Below, one piece after another: positions 15,023-23,882 of a stretch of DNA of 44,222 nucleotides. The notes under the pieces were generated by a model, which made no database searches, was not told where the DNA came from, and saw only the letters and a list, made by a program, of their open reading frames with translations. The translations under genes were made by a program, and so were the position numbers. The stretch is from Nitrososphaerota archaeon. GTDB taxonomy: Archaea; Thermoproteota; Nitrososphaeria; Conexivisphaerales; UBA164. Numbering within the stretch: the stretch's first letter is position 1; the number at the start of each line of letters is the position of its first letter. Location of the stretch: NCBI GenBank assembly GCA_009903795.1, contig WYER01000018.1, positions 1 through 44,222 on the forward strand, read 5' to 3'.

Positions 15023-15541
15023 ATGCCATTGGAGCGCGAAGTAAAGCTCAAGGTTCCTGAAGATGTTGATTTAGAAAGTTTTTTGTTAAGAAACGGGGGA
15101 TTTTTTTTAAAGAAAGAAAAACAGATAGACGTTTATTTGGACTTTGATGATTTTAAAATTAAAAAATCGGGTTCAGCGTTTAGAATAAGGTTTTCAGGCA
15201 ATTATTGTTTTTTGACGTTTAAGGGTCCACAGAAAGAGGACATTGTTAAAAACAGAGAGGAATACGAAGTTATGGTTTCTGATGGTGAACAGTTGCTTAA
15301 AATTCTAAAATCTATTGGTCTTGATGAAAAGCTTAGAATAGCAAAAGAAAGAACAACAATTGGATATGAAGGTTTAAATTTTGAGATAGACGTGGTTGAG
15401 GGGCTTGGTAAATTTGTAGAGATTGAGATTAAATCCGATAATGATATACAAAAAGTAAAAACGATAATTGAAAAAGCGGGCATCTTGTGGAGCCCAATAT
15501 TGAAGAGTTATGCCGAACTTCTCTCAGAAAAGCATATTTAA
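15023..15541 (+). CDS. CYTH domain protein (class IV adenylate cyclase-like)
   Basis: A 172-residue CYTH protein (CyaB and thiamine-triphosphatase superfamily). These tunnel-fold enzymes act on triphosphates with divalent metal. The signature ExExK is MPLEREVKLKV with Glu4, Glu6 and Lys8; later charged strands include RIRFSGNYCFLTFKGP, NREEYEV and EIDVVEGLGKFVEIE, and the family ending KSYAELL. Natural substrate in archaea is uncertain (inorganic triphosphate or ATP). An ATG at 14999 would overlap the TATA box, so the ATG at 15023, at leaderless distance, is preferred. Confidence 0.88.
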   Translation: MPLEREVKLKVPEDVDLESFLLRNGGFFLKKEKQIDVYLDFDDFKIKKSGSAFRIRFSGNYCFLTFKGPQKEDIVKNREEYEVMVSDGEQLLKILKSIGLDEKLRIAKERTTIGYEGLNFEIDVVEGLGKFVEIEIKSDNDIQKVKTIIEKAGILWSPILKSYAELLSEKHI

Positions 15542-15553
15542 AGTTTGTTAGAA

Positions 15554-15590
15554 ATATTTATATAGATGTTATATACATCTTTTTGTGAGG
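15554..15590 (+). promoter_or_regulatory. tfb promoter and ribosome-binding site
   Basis: TATA box ATATTTATATAG at 15554-15565, and GTGAGG at 15585-15590, 10 nt before the tfb ATG at 15601. Transcription starting near 15588 would leave little or no leader, so the GTGAGG may not act as a ribosome-binding site. Confidence 0.5.
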
Positions 15591-15600
15591 CAATTTTAAT

Positions 15601-16539
15601 ATGTCGTACAAAAGGGTTTCTCCGTCAGATGTAGATAACATTGATAGATGCCCAAGGTGTGGTTCAAAAGATTTGCTTATGGATGTCAACACCGGAGAAA
15701 TACTTTGTGCAAGCTGCGGATTTGTTATAAAAGAAAAGGTAGAAGATCTAAAGCCTGAATGGAGAGCTTTTTCAAAAGAGGAAAAAGAGGACAGGAGCAG
15801 AGCAGGAATACCTTTATCGATAGCCATGCACGACATGGGTCTTTCAACTGTAATGGATCAGTCAGATAAAGACGCCTCTGGTAAATCGCTTACAGGGTTT
15901 AACAAGAGCACCTTTGACAGGTTAAGGATGTGGGACAGCAGGAGCCAGATACACGAACCCGCAGAAAGAAACTTAAGGCAGGCATTTAATGAGCTTGACA
16001 GGCTAGCTGATAAGCTCAGCGTTTCTGAGAACGTAGTTGAAAGGGCAGCATATATATACAGAAAGGCGCTTGAAAAAGGCCTGGTAAGGGGGAGAAGCAT
16101 AAGTGCTCTTATAGCAGCATCTCTTTACGCTGCGTGTAGAGCTCTTGAGATACCAAGGACATTAAAAGATATAGCGGCTGTTTCAAGTATCAAGAAAAAG
16201 GACATAGCAAGGTGCTATAGGCTAATCCTGAGAGAGCTGGATATGAAGATGCCGATAATAGATCCTGTAAAGTCTGTCAGCAGGATAGCAGCAAAAGCAG
16301 GGCTCAGTGAGAAAACTACAAGAAAAGCTATCGAAATAATCAAAAAGGCCATGCAGTCTGGTTTATCAGCTGGAAAGGATCCTATGGGTCTTGCGGCAGC
16401 AGCGCTTTATGTAGCATGTGTATTGGAAGGAGAAAATAAGACACAGAAGGATATAGCAGAGGCTGCCGGGGTAACTGAAGTAACGATAAGAAATAGGTAT
16501 AAGGGACTAAAAGCAACGCTTAACTTGCCTGAACTCTGA
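15601..16539 (+). CDS. tfb: transcription initiation factor TFB
   Basis: Archaeal TFIIB homologue that binds the TBP-TATA complex, reads the BRE and recruits RNA polymerase. The 312-residue length is typical. The N-terminal zinc ribbon has Cys17-x2-Cys20 and Cys36-x2-Cys39. The linker holds the B-reader and B-linker (EWRAFSKEEKEDRSRAG). Two cyclin folds follow, at about residues 115-205 and 210-305; the second ends in the BRE-reading helix-turn-helix (KDIAEAAGVTEVTIRNRYKG). It has its own promoter and lies upstream of an Lrp-type regulator. Confidence 0.98.
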   Translation: MSYKRVSPSDVDNIDRCPRCGSKDLLMDVNTGEILCASCGFVIKEKVEDLKPEWRAFSKEEKEDRSRAGIPLSIAMHDMGLSTVMDQSDKDASGKSLTGFNKSTFDRLRMWDSRSQIHEPAERNLRQAFNELDRLADKLSVSENVVERAAYIYRKALEKGLVRGRSISALIAASLYAACRALEIPRTLKDIAAVSSIKKKDIARCYRLILRELDMKMPIIDPVKSVSRIAAKAGLSEKTTRKAIEIIKKAMQSGLSAGKDPMGLAAAALYVACVLEGENKTQKDIAEAAGVTEVTIRNRYKGLKATLNLPEL

Positions 16540-16597
16540 AATTTTTGTTAAGACCTCCATAAAATTTAAATTTTTATTTTTATAATCCCATTACTGT

Positions 16598-17059
16598 ATG
16601 CAAAAATCTTTAAAAATAGACGAGAAAGATATTAAAATTTTAAGCGAACTTACTCGTGATGCAAGCCAAAGCATACCAAAACTCAGCAAAAAGCTTAACC
16701 TTGATCCAAGCGTTGTATACTCGAGGATAAGAAGGCTCCAGAAGCTGGGTTATATACAGGGTTTTACAACTGTTGTAAACGAAGAATTGCTAGGATGGAA
16801 GGTCTTAGCTATAATAGGAATAAACGCTGAGTCAAAGAAAAGGGATCTTGTTTATGAAACGCTATATAATATGCCAGAAGTCAGAACGGTAATAGAGGTT
16901 ACAGGAAGGTATGACTTTCTGGTTTTTCTTAAAGCAAAGTCGATAGAGGACCTTCATTCGCTTATAACAGATAAAGTAGGGGCCATTGACGGTGTTACGT
17001 ACACTGAAACGTTTATCTCATTAAGGTCTAAAACTAAGACTTTTGAGTTGTTAATATAA
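16598..17059 (+). CDS. Lrp/AsnC family transcriptional regulator
   Basis: A 153-residue feast/famine regulator. Residues 7-60 form the winged helix-turn-helix (DEKDIKILSELTRDASQSIP ... SVVYSRIRRLQKLGYIQGF) and residues 75-150 the RAM ligand-binding domain (VLAIIGINAE, GRYDFLVFLKAKS, GVTYTETFISL). Such proteins are octamers that respond to amino acids; the effector here is unknown. The AT-rich sequence AAAATTTAAATTTTTATTTTTATAATC (16561-16587) contains TATA-like strings, implying a leaderless start. A protein related to ThiI follows 6 nt downstream. Confidence 0.92.
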   Translation: MQKSLKIDEKDIKILSELTRDASQSIPKLSKKLNLDPSVVYSRIRRLQKLGYIQGFTTVVNEELLGWKVLAIIGINAESKKRDLVYETLYNMPEVRTVIEVTGRYDFLVFLKAKSIEDLHSLITDKVGAIDGVTYTETFISLRSKTKTFELLI

Positions 17060-17065
17060 AAACTG

Positions 17066-17956
17066 ATGAAAGGATACCTTTTAATAAAGTCAAAAAGCAA
17101 AGAGGATGCTTCGTGTTTAAGCAAATTTGTTAAAGACAAGAGCAAAATTTATAATAAATATTTGATTATTGCTCCTGATGACCTTGACTATATTGAAGAA
17201 TACAAAAATCTTTGTGGCGTTGAAAAATTATATTTTACATTTAGATTTAGTTCCACTAAAGATTTAGCTCTTCACATAGAAAAAAACAAAAAAGGAAAGG
17301 TAATTAATTTTGTTCTTGAGGATGGTTCTCAAAAAGATCTTTATCAGCTGATAGACGATTTTTTGAAAGTTTCTAAAAATGGGCTAATTAGCGAAGTAGA
17401 ACCTGAAGAAGTTTATAAAATAATCAAGGTCGGAAAATTTTTTCATTTGGTTCTGCATGAATCAGAAGGACCAGGAGGAATATGCGTAAACGACGGAGAA
17501 GCCACAGTTTTTGTTGATGGTAGCTATGAAAGTTATGTTCTGGCGTATAAATTTCTTCGTTATGGAAAAAACGTTACAATAATCATACCATATAAAAATG
17601 ATAAAAACGCTTTAAGAACTGTTGTAATGTCTTTGTATAAGATTTTAAAAAGCTGTAAAAACAGGTATGTAAATTTATATGTCTTTGACTTAAACAATGA
17701 AGTTGACAAATCCAGTAAAGCCAACTTCTCTTTACCAATATTTTTACCAAAAGGAAACGTTTACAACGAGAAAGTTGTGAGCATTCCAGCCGAGCTGTTA
17801 AGCGATTTTAAAATTCCCGTAGCAATAAAAGACGTTAACACAATTATAAACTATAGTGGGCTTTTAAATTTTAATTTTAAAGAACTGGTCCAAATAAAAG
17901 AAATTCAAAATAAATCTTATCATGAAATATTGGATACTATATTAAGAAGCATTTGA
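17066..17956 (+). CDS. degenerate ThiI-like protein (PP-loop altered)
   Basis: A 296-residue protein that at first sight is unknown. The stretch GPGGICVNDGEATVFVDGSYESYVLAYKFLRYGKNVTIII (residues 138-177) lines up with the ThiI adenylation domain, where the order is GxGGLPxG, then LSGGxDSPVAxY, then M/L-K-R-G-xxV. Here the PP-loop SGGxDS is replaced by DGSYES, so ATP pyrophosphatase activity is doubtful. The first 110 residues may be a reduced THUMP-like region. ThiI normally adds sulfur to U8 of tRNA. It lies 6 nt behind an Lrp-family gene. Function is not predicted. Confidence 0.5.
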   Translation: MKGYLLIKSKSKEDASCLSKFVKDKSKIYNKYLIIAPDDLDYIEEYKNLCGVEKLYFTFRFSSTKDLALHIEKNKKGKVINFVLEDGSQKDLYQLIDDFLKVSKNGLISEVEPEEVYKIIKVGKFFHLVLHESEGPGGICVNDGEATVFVDGSYESYVLAYKFLRYGKNVTIIIPYKNDKNALRTVVMSLYKILKSCKNRYVNLYVFDLNNEVDKSSKANFSLPIFLPKGNVYNEKVVSIPAELLSDFKIPVAIKDVNTIINYSGLLNFNFKELVQIKEIQNKSYHEILDTILRSI

Positions 17957-17982
17957 GGAGCAATCTTCAAAATCGTAATAAG

Positions 17983-17999
17983 AAAAGTTTATATATAAT
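17983..17999 (+). promoter_or_regulatory. promoter of the peptide transporter operon
   Basis: AAAAGTTTATATATAAT. The first 11 bases equal those of the dsrE promoter at 9143, and the distance to the ATG (27 nt) is the same. A leaderless transcript for the binding protein is implied. Confidence 0.7.
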
Positions 18000-18020
18000 G
18001 TCATATTCAATTAAATACGA

Positions 18021-20687
18021 ATGAACACAAAATATTTGTATTTGTTCATGGCATTAATTGCCCTAGGATTTTCAGTAAGCCCTGCAGTTGCACAGTCGCC
18101 AATGCTGGCTCCTACACAGGTACATACTCATGGACCTTTGATAAATACACTGATCTTTAACGTATATACAAGCGACCAAAACGCATTTCTGGCTTTGATA
18201 TCAGGGCAGATTCAGGCTATGGAGTGGACCTTAACTCCAAGCATGTATATCACAGCACAGGCCACTAGCAACGTATACACAAACCTAACATTATCTTACG
18301 CATTTGACGGCATAGCTTTCAACTGTCTAATGTATCCTTACAGCAACGTTCACTTTAGAAGGGCAATAGCTGACCTTGTAGATTACTCATACCTTCAATC
18401 GCTTTATGGTATTGAAGCGGTTGCTGAACCTTATATATACGAGCCAACCCTCTTCTCTCCACCTTATGCTAGTACATACTGGTACGATCCTCAACTGCCT
18501 TATCCGTATAAATACAGTCCAACAAATGCTATGCAAGAACTACTTAAGGTACCGGGAATATCTTACAACAGCGTAAAGGGACAGTGGACATTATACGGAA
18601 AGCCTTTCTCGCCCGTTCTTTACTACAGGTCAGATGATCCGCTAAGGACCGATCTGGCTGAACAGTTGGCAAGCGCAGCAAAACAGATAAACCTTACGAT
18701 AACGTTGAAACCAGTTACAGGCATTACAGCTTCTTCAATAATTTATTCTCCAGCAGCCTCAGTGGTTATAGCACCCGGTACTATGCTAGCAAACTTTTCA
18801 ACAACACCGCCACAATTTAACATGACTCTTGCTAATCAAACTGATACATGGGGAATGTATACTTTTGGCTGGATAGTATCGTGGGAGCCAAACTATCCGT
18901 GGTTCTTCTTTAACAGCCAGCTAGCAGGCATAGTAGATTTTGGAAACTTCTTTAATGAAAGTATGGATTACTGGACTGACATTCTGTATTGGGCCGCAAC
19001 GAACATTTCAAGAGCACAACAAGCTGCGTGGATGTTCCAGAAGATATTCTATCAGCAGCTACCTTATGTCGTAGCCCTCTGGTCCAACGAAATATACGCT
19101 GATTATGTTAAAGGGTGGACAGGGTTCGCTCAGTTACCGACAACTGGACCTAACGAAGAAACAGGACTTTACTACACTTCTCTGAACGTTCATCCGTCGA
19201 ACGCTCCCTATGGTGGCACATTTACGGAAGCTTTACACTCTGCTCCTACCTCGTTGAACCCGCTATATGTTACTAACTGGGTTTGGCAAGTAGATGTCTG
19301 GCAGGAAGTGTATGACTCGCCAATCGGAACGCCTCCGTGGGGACTAACCAACGGATCACTTATACCATGGATGGGAACGTATAACGTGCAAACAGACGTA
19401 ACAGCTCCTATCGGAAATGGGCCAGGATGGTGGAACCCGTTCAACGCATCAAAGATAGTTAACGGAGAAATAATAACAATAAACTTCTGGAAGAACGATA
19501 CATGGCAAGACGGGGTTCCTCTTAACGCGTATGACTACAACTTCTCGCTGTACTACTGGAACGTACAAGGCCTATCAGGCGCATCCACTCCTGATTCATA
19601 TGCTTCAACTCCACCGTATGGTTTGCTGGCAACTTACATACCTCCGAACAATCCGTATGAGATACAGCTTTACGTTAACTCAACAAACTTATGGAACATA
19701 TACACTCTTGACATACCAGTGATTCCAATGCATATATTCAAATACTTTAATCCTTCTGTAACAGCTTCATCAACTGGCGCTATGGACACAACTCTTCCAT
19801 TGAGCCAAATACCTGGTCTGTCCTCATACCTTTTGAGCCCAAATGAACAATTGCCTGAATGGATGTACTGGCTGCCAAACCTTGAAGTTGGTAGCGGACC
19901 ATTCGTATTCCAGTCATGGAACAAAGTTACTAACGTGATAACCCTAACGAGAAACCCCAACTACTACAGGAGCGCATGGTGGGCATGGATGACGACTGAA
20001 CCTCAGGGAACGAGCGCACCGTTCAAAGTGAACATAATGGAAGAAATATATAACCCCACTTCAAGCACATTTGAAGGCGTTGCACCTGGTAGCACAGGTT
20101 ACATACCAATAACCAACGCAACAGGTGTAGTTGAAGTCATCAACCCGGCATCAGGACAAGTGTATGAAAGCGAACCGTTAACATCCGTTGGCAATGGATC
20201 ATACACAGCTACGATTCCAACGTCAAACCTGGCCCCAGGAACTTATGAGCTTATGGTTAACGCCTCATACACATCTTTCGGGCTTAACAGAGTATGGTAC
20301 AGCTACAGCGGACTCACTGTATCTCCATTGACAGTAACAGTTACGTACAAAGTTGTCTCATCTACAGGTGTACCTATATCTGGAGCAACAGTTAAAATAG
20401 ACGGTGAAACTGCTATTACAAACTCTTCCGGAATAGCTGTCGTACCTAATGTACCTCTTGGTACTCAAAATGTAACCGTGACGGCACCAGGTTATCAGAA
20501 TTATACAGCGACGTTACCTGTTTCATCTACAACCACAGTACAGAGCGTAACTCTCTCAAGTGTAGCACCACCGCCACCACCTCCACCGCCTCCACCAGCG
20601 CCGAACTATACAGTTTATTACGTAGTCGCTGCAATAATAATCATAATAGTGATCATAGTGGCTGTCTTGGCTTTAAGAAGAAAGTAA
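18021..20687 (+). CDS. family 5 peptide-binding protein, circularly permuted, membrane-tethered
   Basis: An 888-residue extracellular solute-binding protein of an oligopeptide ABC importer. Residues 1-25 are a signal peptide (SVSPAVAQ). Residues about 40-390 match the second half of DppA-type proteins (INTLIFNVYTSDQNAFLALI, NVHFRRAIADLVDY, QLPYVVALWSNEI). Residues about 398-690 match the first half (GGTFTEALHSAPTSLNPL, WQDGVPLNAYDYNFSLYYW, GSGPFVFQSW). The domain order is thus swapped. A carboxypeptidase-regulatory-like beta domain (about 768-845), a proline run (850-860) and a C-terminal membrane helix ending RRK anchor the protein outside the cell. Confidence 0.9.
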   Translation: MNTKYLYLFMALIALGFSVSPAVAQSPMLAPTQVHTHGPLINTLIFNVYTSDQNAFLALISGQIQAMEWTLTPSMYITAQATSNVYTNLTLSYAFDGIAFNCLMYPYSNVHFRRAIADLVDYSYLQSLYGIEAVAEPYIYEPTLFSPPYASTYWYDPQLPYPYKYSPTNAMQELLKVPGISYNSVKGQWTLYGKPFSPVLYYRSDDPLRTDLAEQLASAAKQINLTITLKPVTGITASSIIYSPAASVVIAPGTMLANFSTTPPQFNMTLANQTDTWGMYTFGWIVSWEPNYPWFFFNSQLAGIVDFGNFFNESMDYWTDILYWAATNISRAQQAAWMFQKIFYQQLPYVVALWSNEIYADYVKGWTGFAQLPTTGPNEETGLYYTSLNVHPSNAPYGGTFTEALHSAPTSLNPLYVTNWVWQVDVWQEVYDSPIGTPPWGLTNGSLIPWMGTYNVQTDVTAPIGNGPGWWNPFNASKIVNGEIITINFWKNDTWQDGVPLNAYDYNFSLYYWNVQGLSGASTPDSYASTPPYGLLATYIPPNNPYEIQLYVNSTNLWNIYTLDIPVIPMHIFKYFNPSVTASSTGAMDTTLPLSQIPGLSSYLLSPNEQLPEWMYWLPNLEVGSGPFVFQSWNKVTNVITLTRNPNYYRSAWWAWMTTEPQGTSAPFKVNIMEEIYNPTSSTFEGVAPGSTGYIPITNATGVVEVINPASGQVYESEPLTSVGNGSYTATIPTSNLAPGTYELMVNASYTSFGLNRVWYSYSGLTVSPLTVTVTYKVVSSTGVPISGATVKIDGETAITNSSGIAVVPNVPLGTQNVTVTAPGYQNYTATLPVSSTTTVQSVTLSSVAPPPPPPPPPPAPNYTVYYVVAAIIIIIVIIVAVLALRRK

Positions 20688-20731
20688 ACAGCATAAAGCA
20701 TTTAAATATTTTTTGTATTTTATGTGATGGG

Positions 20732-21739
20732 ATGGGTATTAAATCTTATATTGCCAAGAAGGTTATTGGTATTATTGTAACTATGTGGGTTATAGCAACA
20801 ATAAACTTCTTTTTATTTCAGGTTATGCCGTTTACGCTTCTTGGGATAAATCCAGAACTGTGGTTCGTGCCTATAGTAGGAACACAACACAACCTTCAAT
20901 ACATAGAGAAGATCAGAGAAGAAGTAATAGCAGAGTTAGGTTTTAACAAACCGCTTGACATAAGATATCTGATTTACCTTAAGGCCATGTTTACGTTTAA
21001 TTTTGGGTATAACGTTGGAAGCGTTTTAAGCGGGCCTGTGATATCTACTATAGCCAGGTATGCCCCATATACAGTTCTTTTGTTAGGTGGATCAACAATA
21101 GTGGCTTTTTTTATAAGTTTATACCTGGGAGTGTTTTCCGCCCATAAAAGAGGAACCTCAGTCGATCAAGTTTCATTCATGACATTACTATTCTTTTACG
21201 CTATGCCGTCCTTTTGGATAGGAAGTTTACTGCTTTTAGTATTTGCTTATTACTTAAAATTAGCGCCGCCAAACGCAGCAGCATACTTTAGTTCATTTCA
21301 TGGTATAGCATATTATATTGCTGTTCTAAAAGCAATGGTACTTCCTTTTACTTCACTTACGCTCATAAGCATAGGAGGATTTTATCTCATACAAAGGTCT
21401 ACAGCAATAGACATAATAAACGAAGATTTTGTAACAGTACTAAAAGCTAAAGGACTTAAAAACAGATCAATATTATACAAGCATGTGCTTAGAAATGCAA
21501 TTTTACCCACTTTGACAATATTTGCGATTTCTATGGGATTTGTTCTTTCTGGCGCGGTTATAACAGAAACAATATTTGGGTGGCCAGGTTTGGGATACTG
21601 GACTTATATGGCAATAGTAACACAAGATTTTCCCTTAGAACAGGCTATATTCTTTATAATTTCACTGATGGTTGTTCTTGCAAACTTTATAGCTGATATC
21701 TCATATGGTTTGCTGGATCCTAGAATAAGGAGGGGTTAA
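20732..21739 (+). CDS. dppB: oligopeptide ABC transporter permease DppB-like
   Basis: A 335-residue inner-membrane permease with about six hydrophobic helices. The cytoplasmic EAA loop that contacts the ATPase is [20 protein letters not shown] (about residues 230-250). The sequence opens with a helix ([21 protein letters not shown]) as DppB proteins do and ends [13 protein letters not shown]. The TATA-like AGCATTTAAATA near 20697 gives a short-leader transcript in addition to read-through from the binding-protein gene. The stop is 2 nt before the next start. Confidence 0.92.
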   Translation: MGIKSYIAKKVIGIIVTMWVIATINFFLFQVMPFTLLGINPELWFVPIVGTQHNLQYIEKIREEVIAELGFNKPLDIRYLIYLKAMFTFNFGYNVGSVLSGPVISTIARYAPYTVLLLGGSTIVAFFISLYLGVFSAHKRGTSVDQVSFMTLLFFYAMPSFWIGSLLLLVFAYYLKLAPPNAAAYFSSFHGIAYYIAVLKAMVLPFTSLTLISIGGFYLIQRSTAIDIINEDFVTVLKAKGLKNRSILYKHVLRNAILPTLTIFAISMGFVLSGAVITETIFGWPGLGYWTYMAIVTQDFPLEQAIFFIISLMVVLANFIADISYGLLDPRIRRG

Positions 21740-21741
21740 AT

Positions 21742-23274
21742 TTGTCATATAAAAATCAGGTTAAACTTTTTGTAAAAAACAAGATGGGTATAGCTGGAGC
21801 TTTTATAATAATATTCTTCACGCTTATGGCTGTTTTTGCTCCTTTTCTTACATCGAACCCTCCCTCACAAACTTTTGTAGCTGGCCCATGGGCTGTACCA
21901 AGCTGGGCCACAATCATACCGTTGTACAATAACCTTCCCCCTAACATTCAAGCTGTATCTAATAATTTTAGCTCCTGGAAGATAAACGTTTACAAAGGTG
22001 CGAATTATTCGGTTGAAGAGACAGTATTACCATCTAATTTAGTAAGCATGACAAGGTATACAACAACAAAAGCTCAGGTACTTACAGTTTCATCAAAAGT
22101 TCCTGCAGGAATAAGCGAAGTGTCAGTGTTGAACATGACGTATGTTTTCAACTATAATTATAAACCTTCATATAAATTCGCTTTTGGAACTCTTATTTAT
22201 CCGATAAAGGCTTCTAACATTTCAGATCTCTACGTCAAGTTTACGTTGATAGCTCCGAATGGAAAAGTTTACAAGCTTACCTCATACACTTATGTAGCTT
22301 CTTCTCCAGTAGTTATAGATACCCTTGACAATGGGTTAAGGATGAACACGTGGAACGCCATTTACATGGCTTCAGATACCACGCCAGTTGTTCTTTCTGC
22401 TTTTGGTCCTTCAGGACTAACGTTAAGCATGCCAGCAACGATAATTTTAAATCAAAAGGGAACTTACAAACTGAACGTACAGGTTATTGTTTTTGAGTCA
22501 CCACAGCAAGGTTATGTAAAATTTTCGCTTGCAGATCCTTATTTTTTTATATATGGGAGGCAGTACGGGCTTCTGGGGACTGACAATGACGGAAGGGACC
22601 TATGGTCTCAGTTCGTCTGGGGATCCAGAATATCAATAGAGGTCGGGCTTTTAGCATCAGTTTTTTCTGTAGCTTTAGGGCTGATAATAGGGCTGATAGC
22701 CGGCATGTTTGGAGGAGTTATAGAAGAATTCACGATGAGGGTCACAGACGTGTTTCTGGTCATACCTTTTTTACCGCTTGCAATAGTCGTTCTGTTCCTT
22801 TTAACTCAGAACGCATTTTTAGCAAAAGGCCTTTATTTCTGGCTAGTTGTTCTTTTTGCTATCCTTTCCTGGCCTTCTATAGCAAGGGTTATCAGATCTC
22901 AAGTGCTCTCTCTTAAAGAGAGAGGTTATATAGAAGCTTCTAAAGCATTAGGAGCTGGAAACTGGCACATAATAAGAAAACACATAATTCCAAACGTAAT
23001 GGGGCTGGTTTATGCAAACCTCGCTTTGAGCGTTCCAGGATTTATACTTACAGAAGCGGCGCTTGATTTTCTGTTTCCTGGAGCATCAACTACTCCAACT
23101 TGGGGCAGAATGTTATCCAAAGCCTATGATCATGCAGCGTCAGCGGTATCGTTCCAGTTTGGATGGTGGTGGTTCATATTCCCAGGCCTTGCAATAGTTC
23201 TTCTCTCTCTTGCGTTCGTTATGGTTGGTTATGCGCTTGATGAAATATTCAATCCCAGGCTGAGGGAACAATGA
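21742..23274 (+). CDS. dppC: oligopeptide ABC permease DppC-like with large external insertion
   Basis: A 510-residue permease, far longer than the usual 280-300. The first helix (residues about 15-37) is followed by some 230 residues rich in Ser, Thr, Asn and aromatic residues before the conserved [20 protein letters not shown] at about 277. After this the normal DppC core resumes: about five helices and the EAA loop [19 protein letters not shown]. The insertion lies between helices 1 and 2 and therefore faces outside, near the binding protein. The TTG start has an AGGAGGGG ribosome-binding site. The gene overlaps the next by four bases. Confidence 0.9.
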   Translation: MSYKNQVKLFVKNKMGIAGAFIIIFFTLMAVFAPFLTSNPPSQTFVAGPWAVPSWATIIPLYNNLPPNIQAVSNNFSSWKINVYKGANYSVEETVLPSNLVSMTRYTTTKAQVLTVSSKVPAGISEVSVLNMTYVFNYNYKPSYKFAFGTLIYPIKASNISDLYVKFTLIAPNGKVYKLTSYTYVASSPVVIDTLDNGLRMNTWNAIYMASDTTPVVLSAFGPSGLTLSMPATIILNQKGTYKLNVQVIVFESPQQGYVKFSLADPYFFIYGRQYGLLGTDNDGRDLWSQFVWGSRISIEVGLLASVFSVALGLIIGLIAGMFGGVIEEFTMRVTDVFLVIPFLPLAIVVLFLLTQNAFLAKGLYFWLVVLFAILSWPSIARVIRSQVLSLKERGYIEASKALGAGNWHIIRKHIIPNVMGLVYANLALSVPGFILTEAALDFLFPGASTTPTWGRMLSKAYDHAASAVSFQFGWWWFIFPGLAIVLLSLAFVMVGYALDEIFNPRLREQ

Positions 23275-23882
23275 AAACAAAAACCATAATTGGCTTAACG
23301 CTGATAGTAGTCTTGATAATTTCGATCAGCGGGTTATATTTATACACAGAAATGTCTCATAGCCAAAAGCTTGTTGGTTCCACTTTTTACTACGAATATA
23401 TAATATCTATACCAAATAACGGAACTTATGTAAACATGATAAAAATTCATGTGATATCAGTTAAAGAAAACAACGTTATTTTTAATTATCTAATAATCCC
23501 TTTAAATAACACAGTTAAAAATAAGTACAGCAATCAATCGTTCGTTCCAATATTTGACCCTACAAACAACATGACTTATTTTAAATCAGGATCTTTTGGA
23601 ATGCCCCTTTTTATAAACTCTTCAGTCAAAAACGCTTCAGGTTCTACTTATATAGAGTTTCAGGGGGACCAAAGCGTTTATATAAAGTATTCTGTGTTAA
23701 GGACTTCAGAAATTGAGGTTAACCTTACTTTGATACCTTATTTGTACTCTTATAATTTAGGGGCTTCACAATGGAACCTTGTTTATGATAAATATTATGG
23801 TTATTTGATATATGCAAAAGGAGGTCTTGTAGGTTCAAATTATGTTAGTTTTGAATATAAGTTGGTGAATGCAAGTGTCTGA
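23271..23882 (+). CDS. membrane-anchored extracellular protein of the transporter operon
   Basis: A 203-residue protein of unknown family. An N-terminal helix ([21 protein letters not shown]) serves as signal anchor and the rest is a beta-rich, asparagine-rich domain with many N-glycosylation sequons (for example NNGTY, NNT, NQS, NNMT, NSS, NAS, NLT), all outside the cell. It starts inside the stop codon of dppC and overlaps the start of the first ATPase gene, so it is a genuine member of the operon. It may be an accessory subunit of the importer. No enzyme motif is seen. Confidence 0.7.
   Translation: MKTKTIIGLTLIVVLIISISGLYLYTEMSHSQKLVGSTFYYEYIISIPNNGTYVNMIKIHVISVKENNVIFNYLIIPLNNTVKNKYSNQSFVPIFDPTNNMTYFKSGSFGMPLFINSSVKNASGSTYIEFQGDQSVYIKYSVLRTSEIEVNLTLIPYLYSYNLGASQWNLVYDKYYGYLIYAKGGLVGSNYVSFEYKLVNASV

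Noticed and set aside
18021-20687. Fusion of two complete binding-protein domains
   Set aside because: The two halves carry different, complementary parts of the SBP_bac_5 pattern and neither is complete, so a circular permutation explains the data better.
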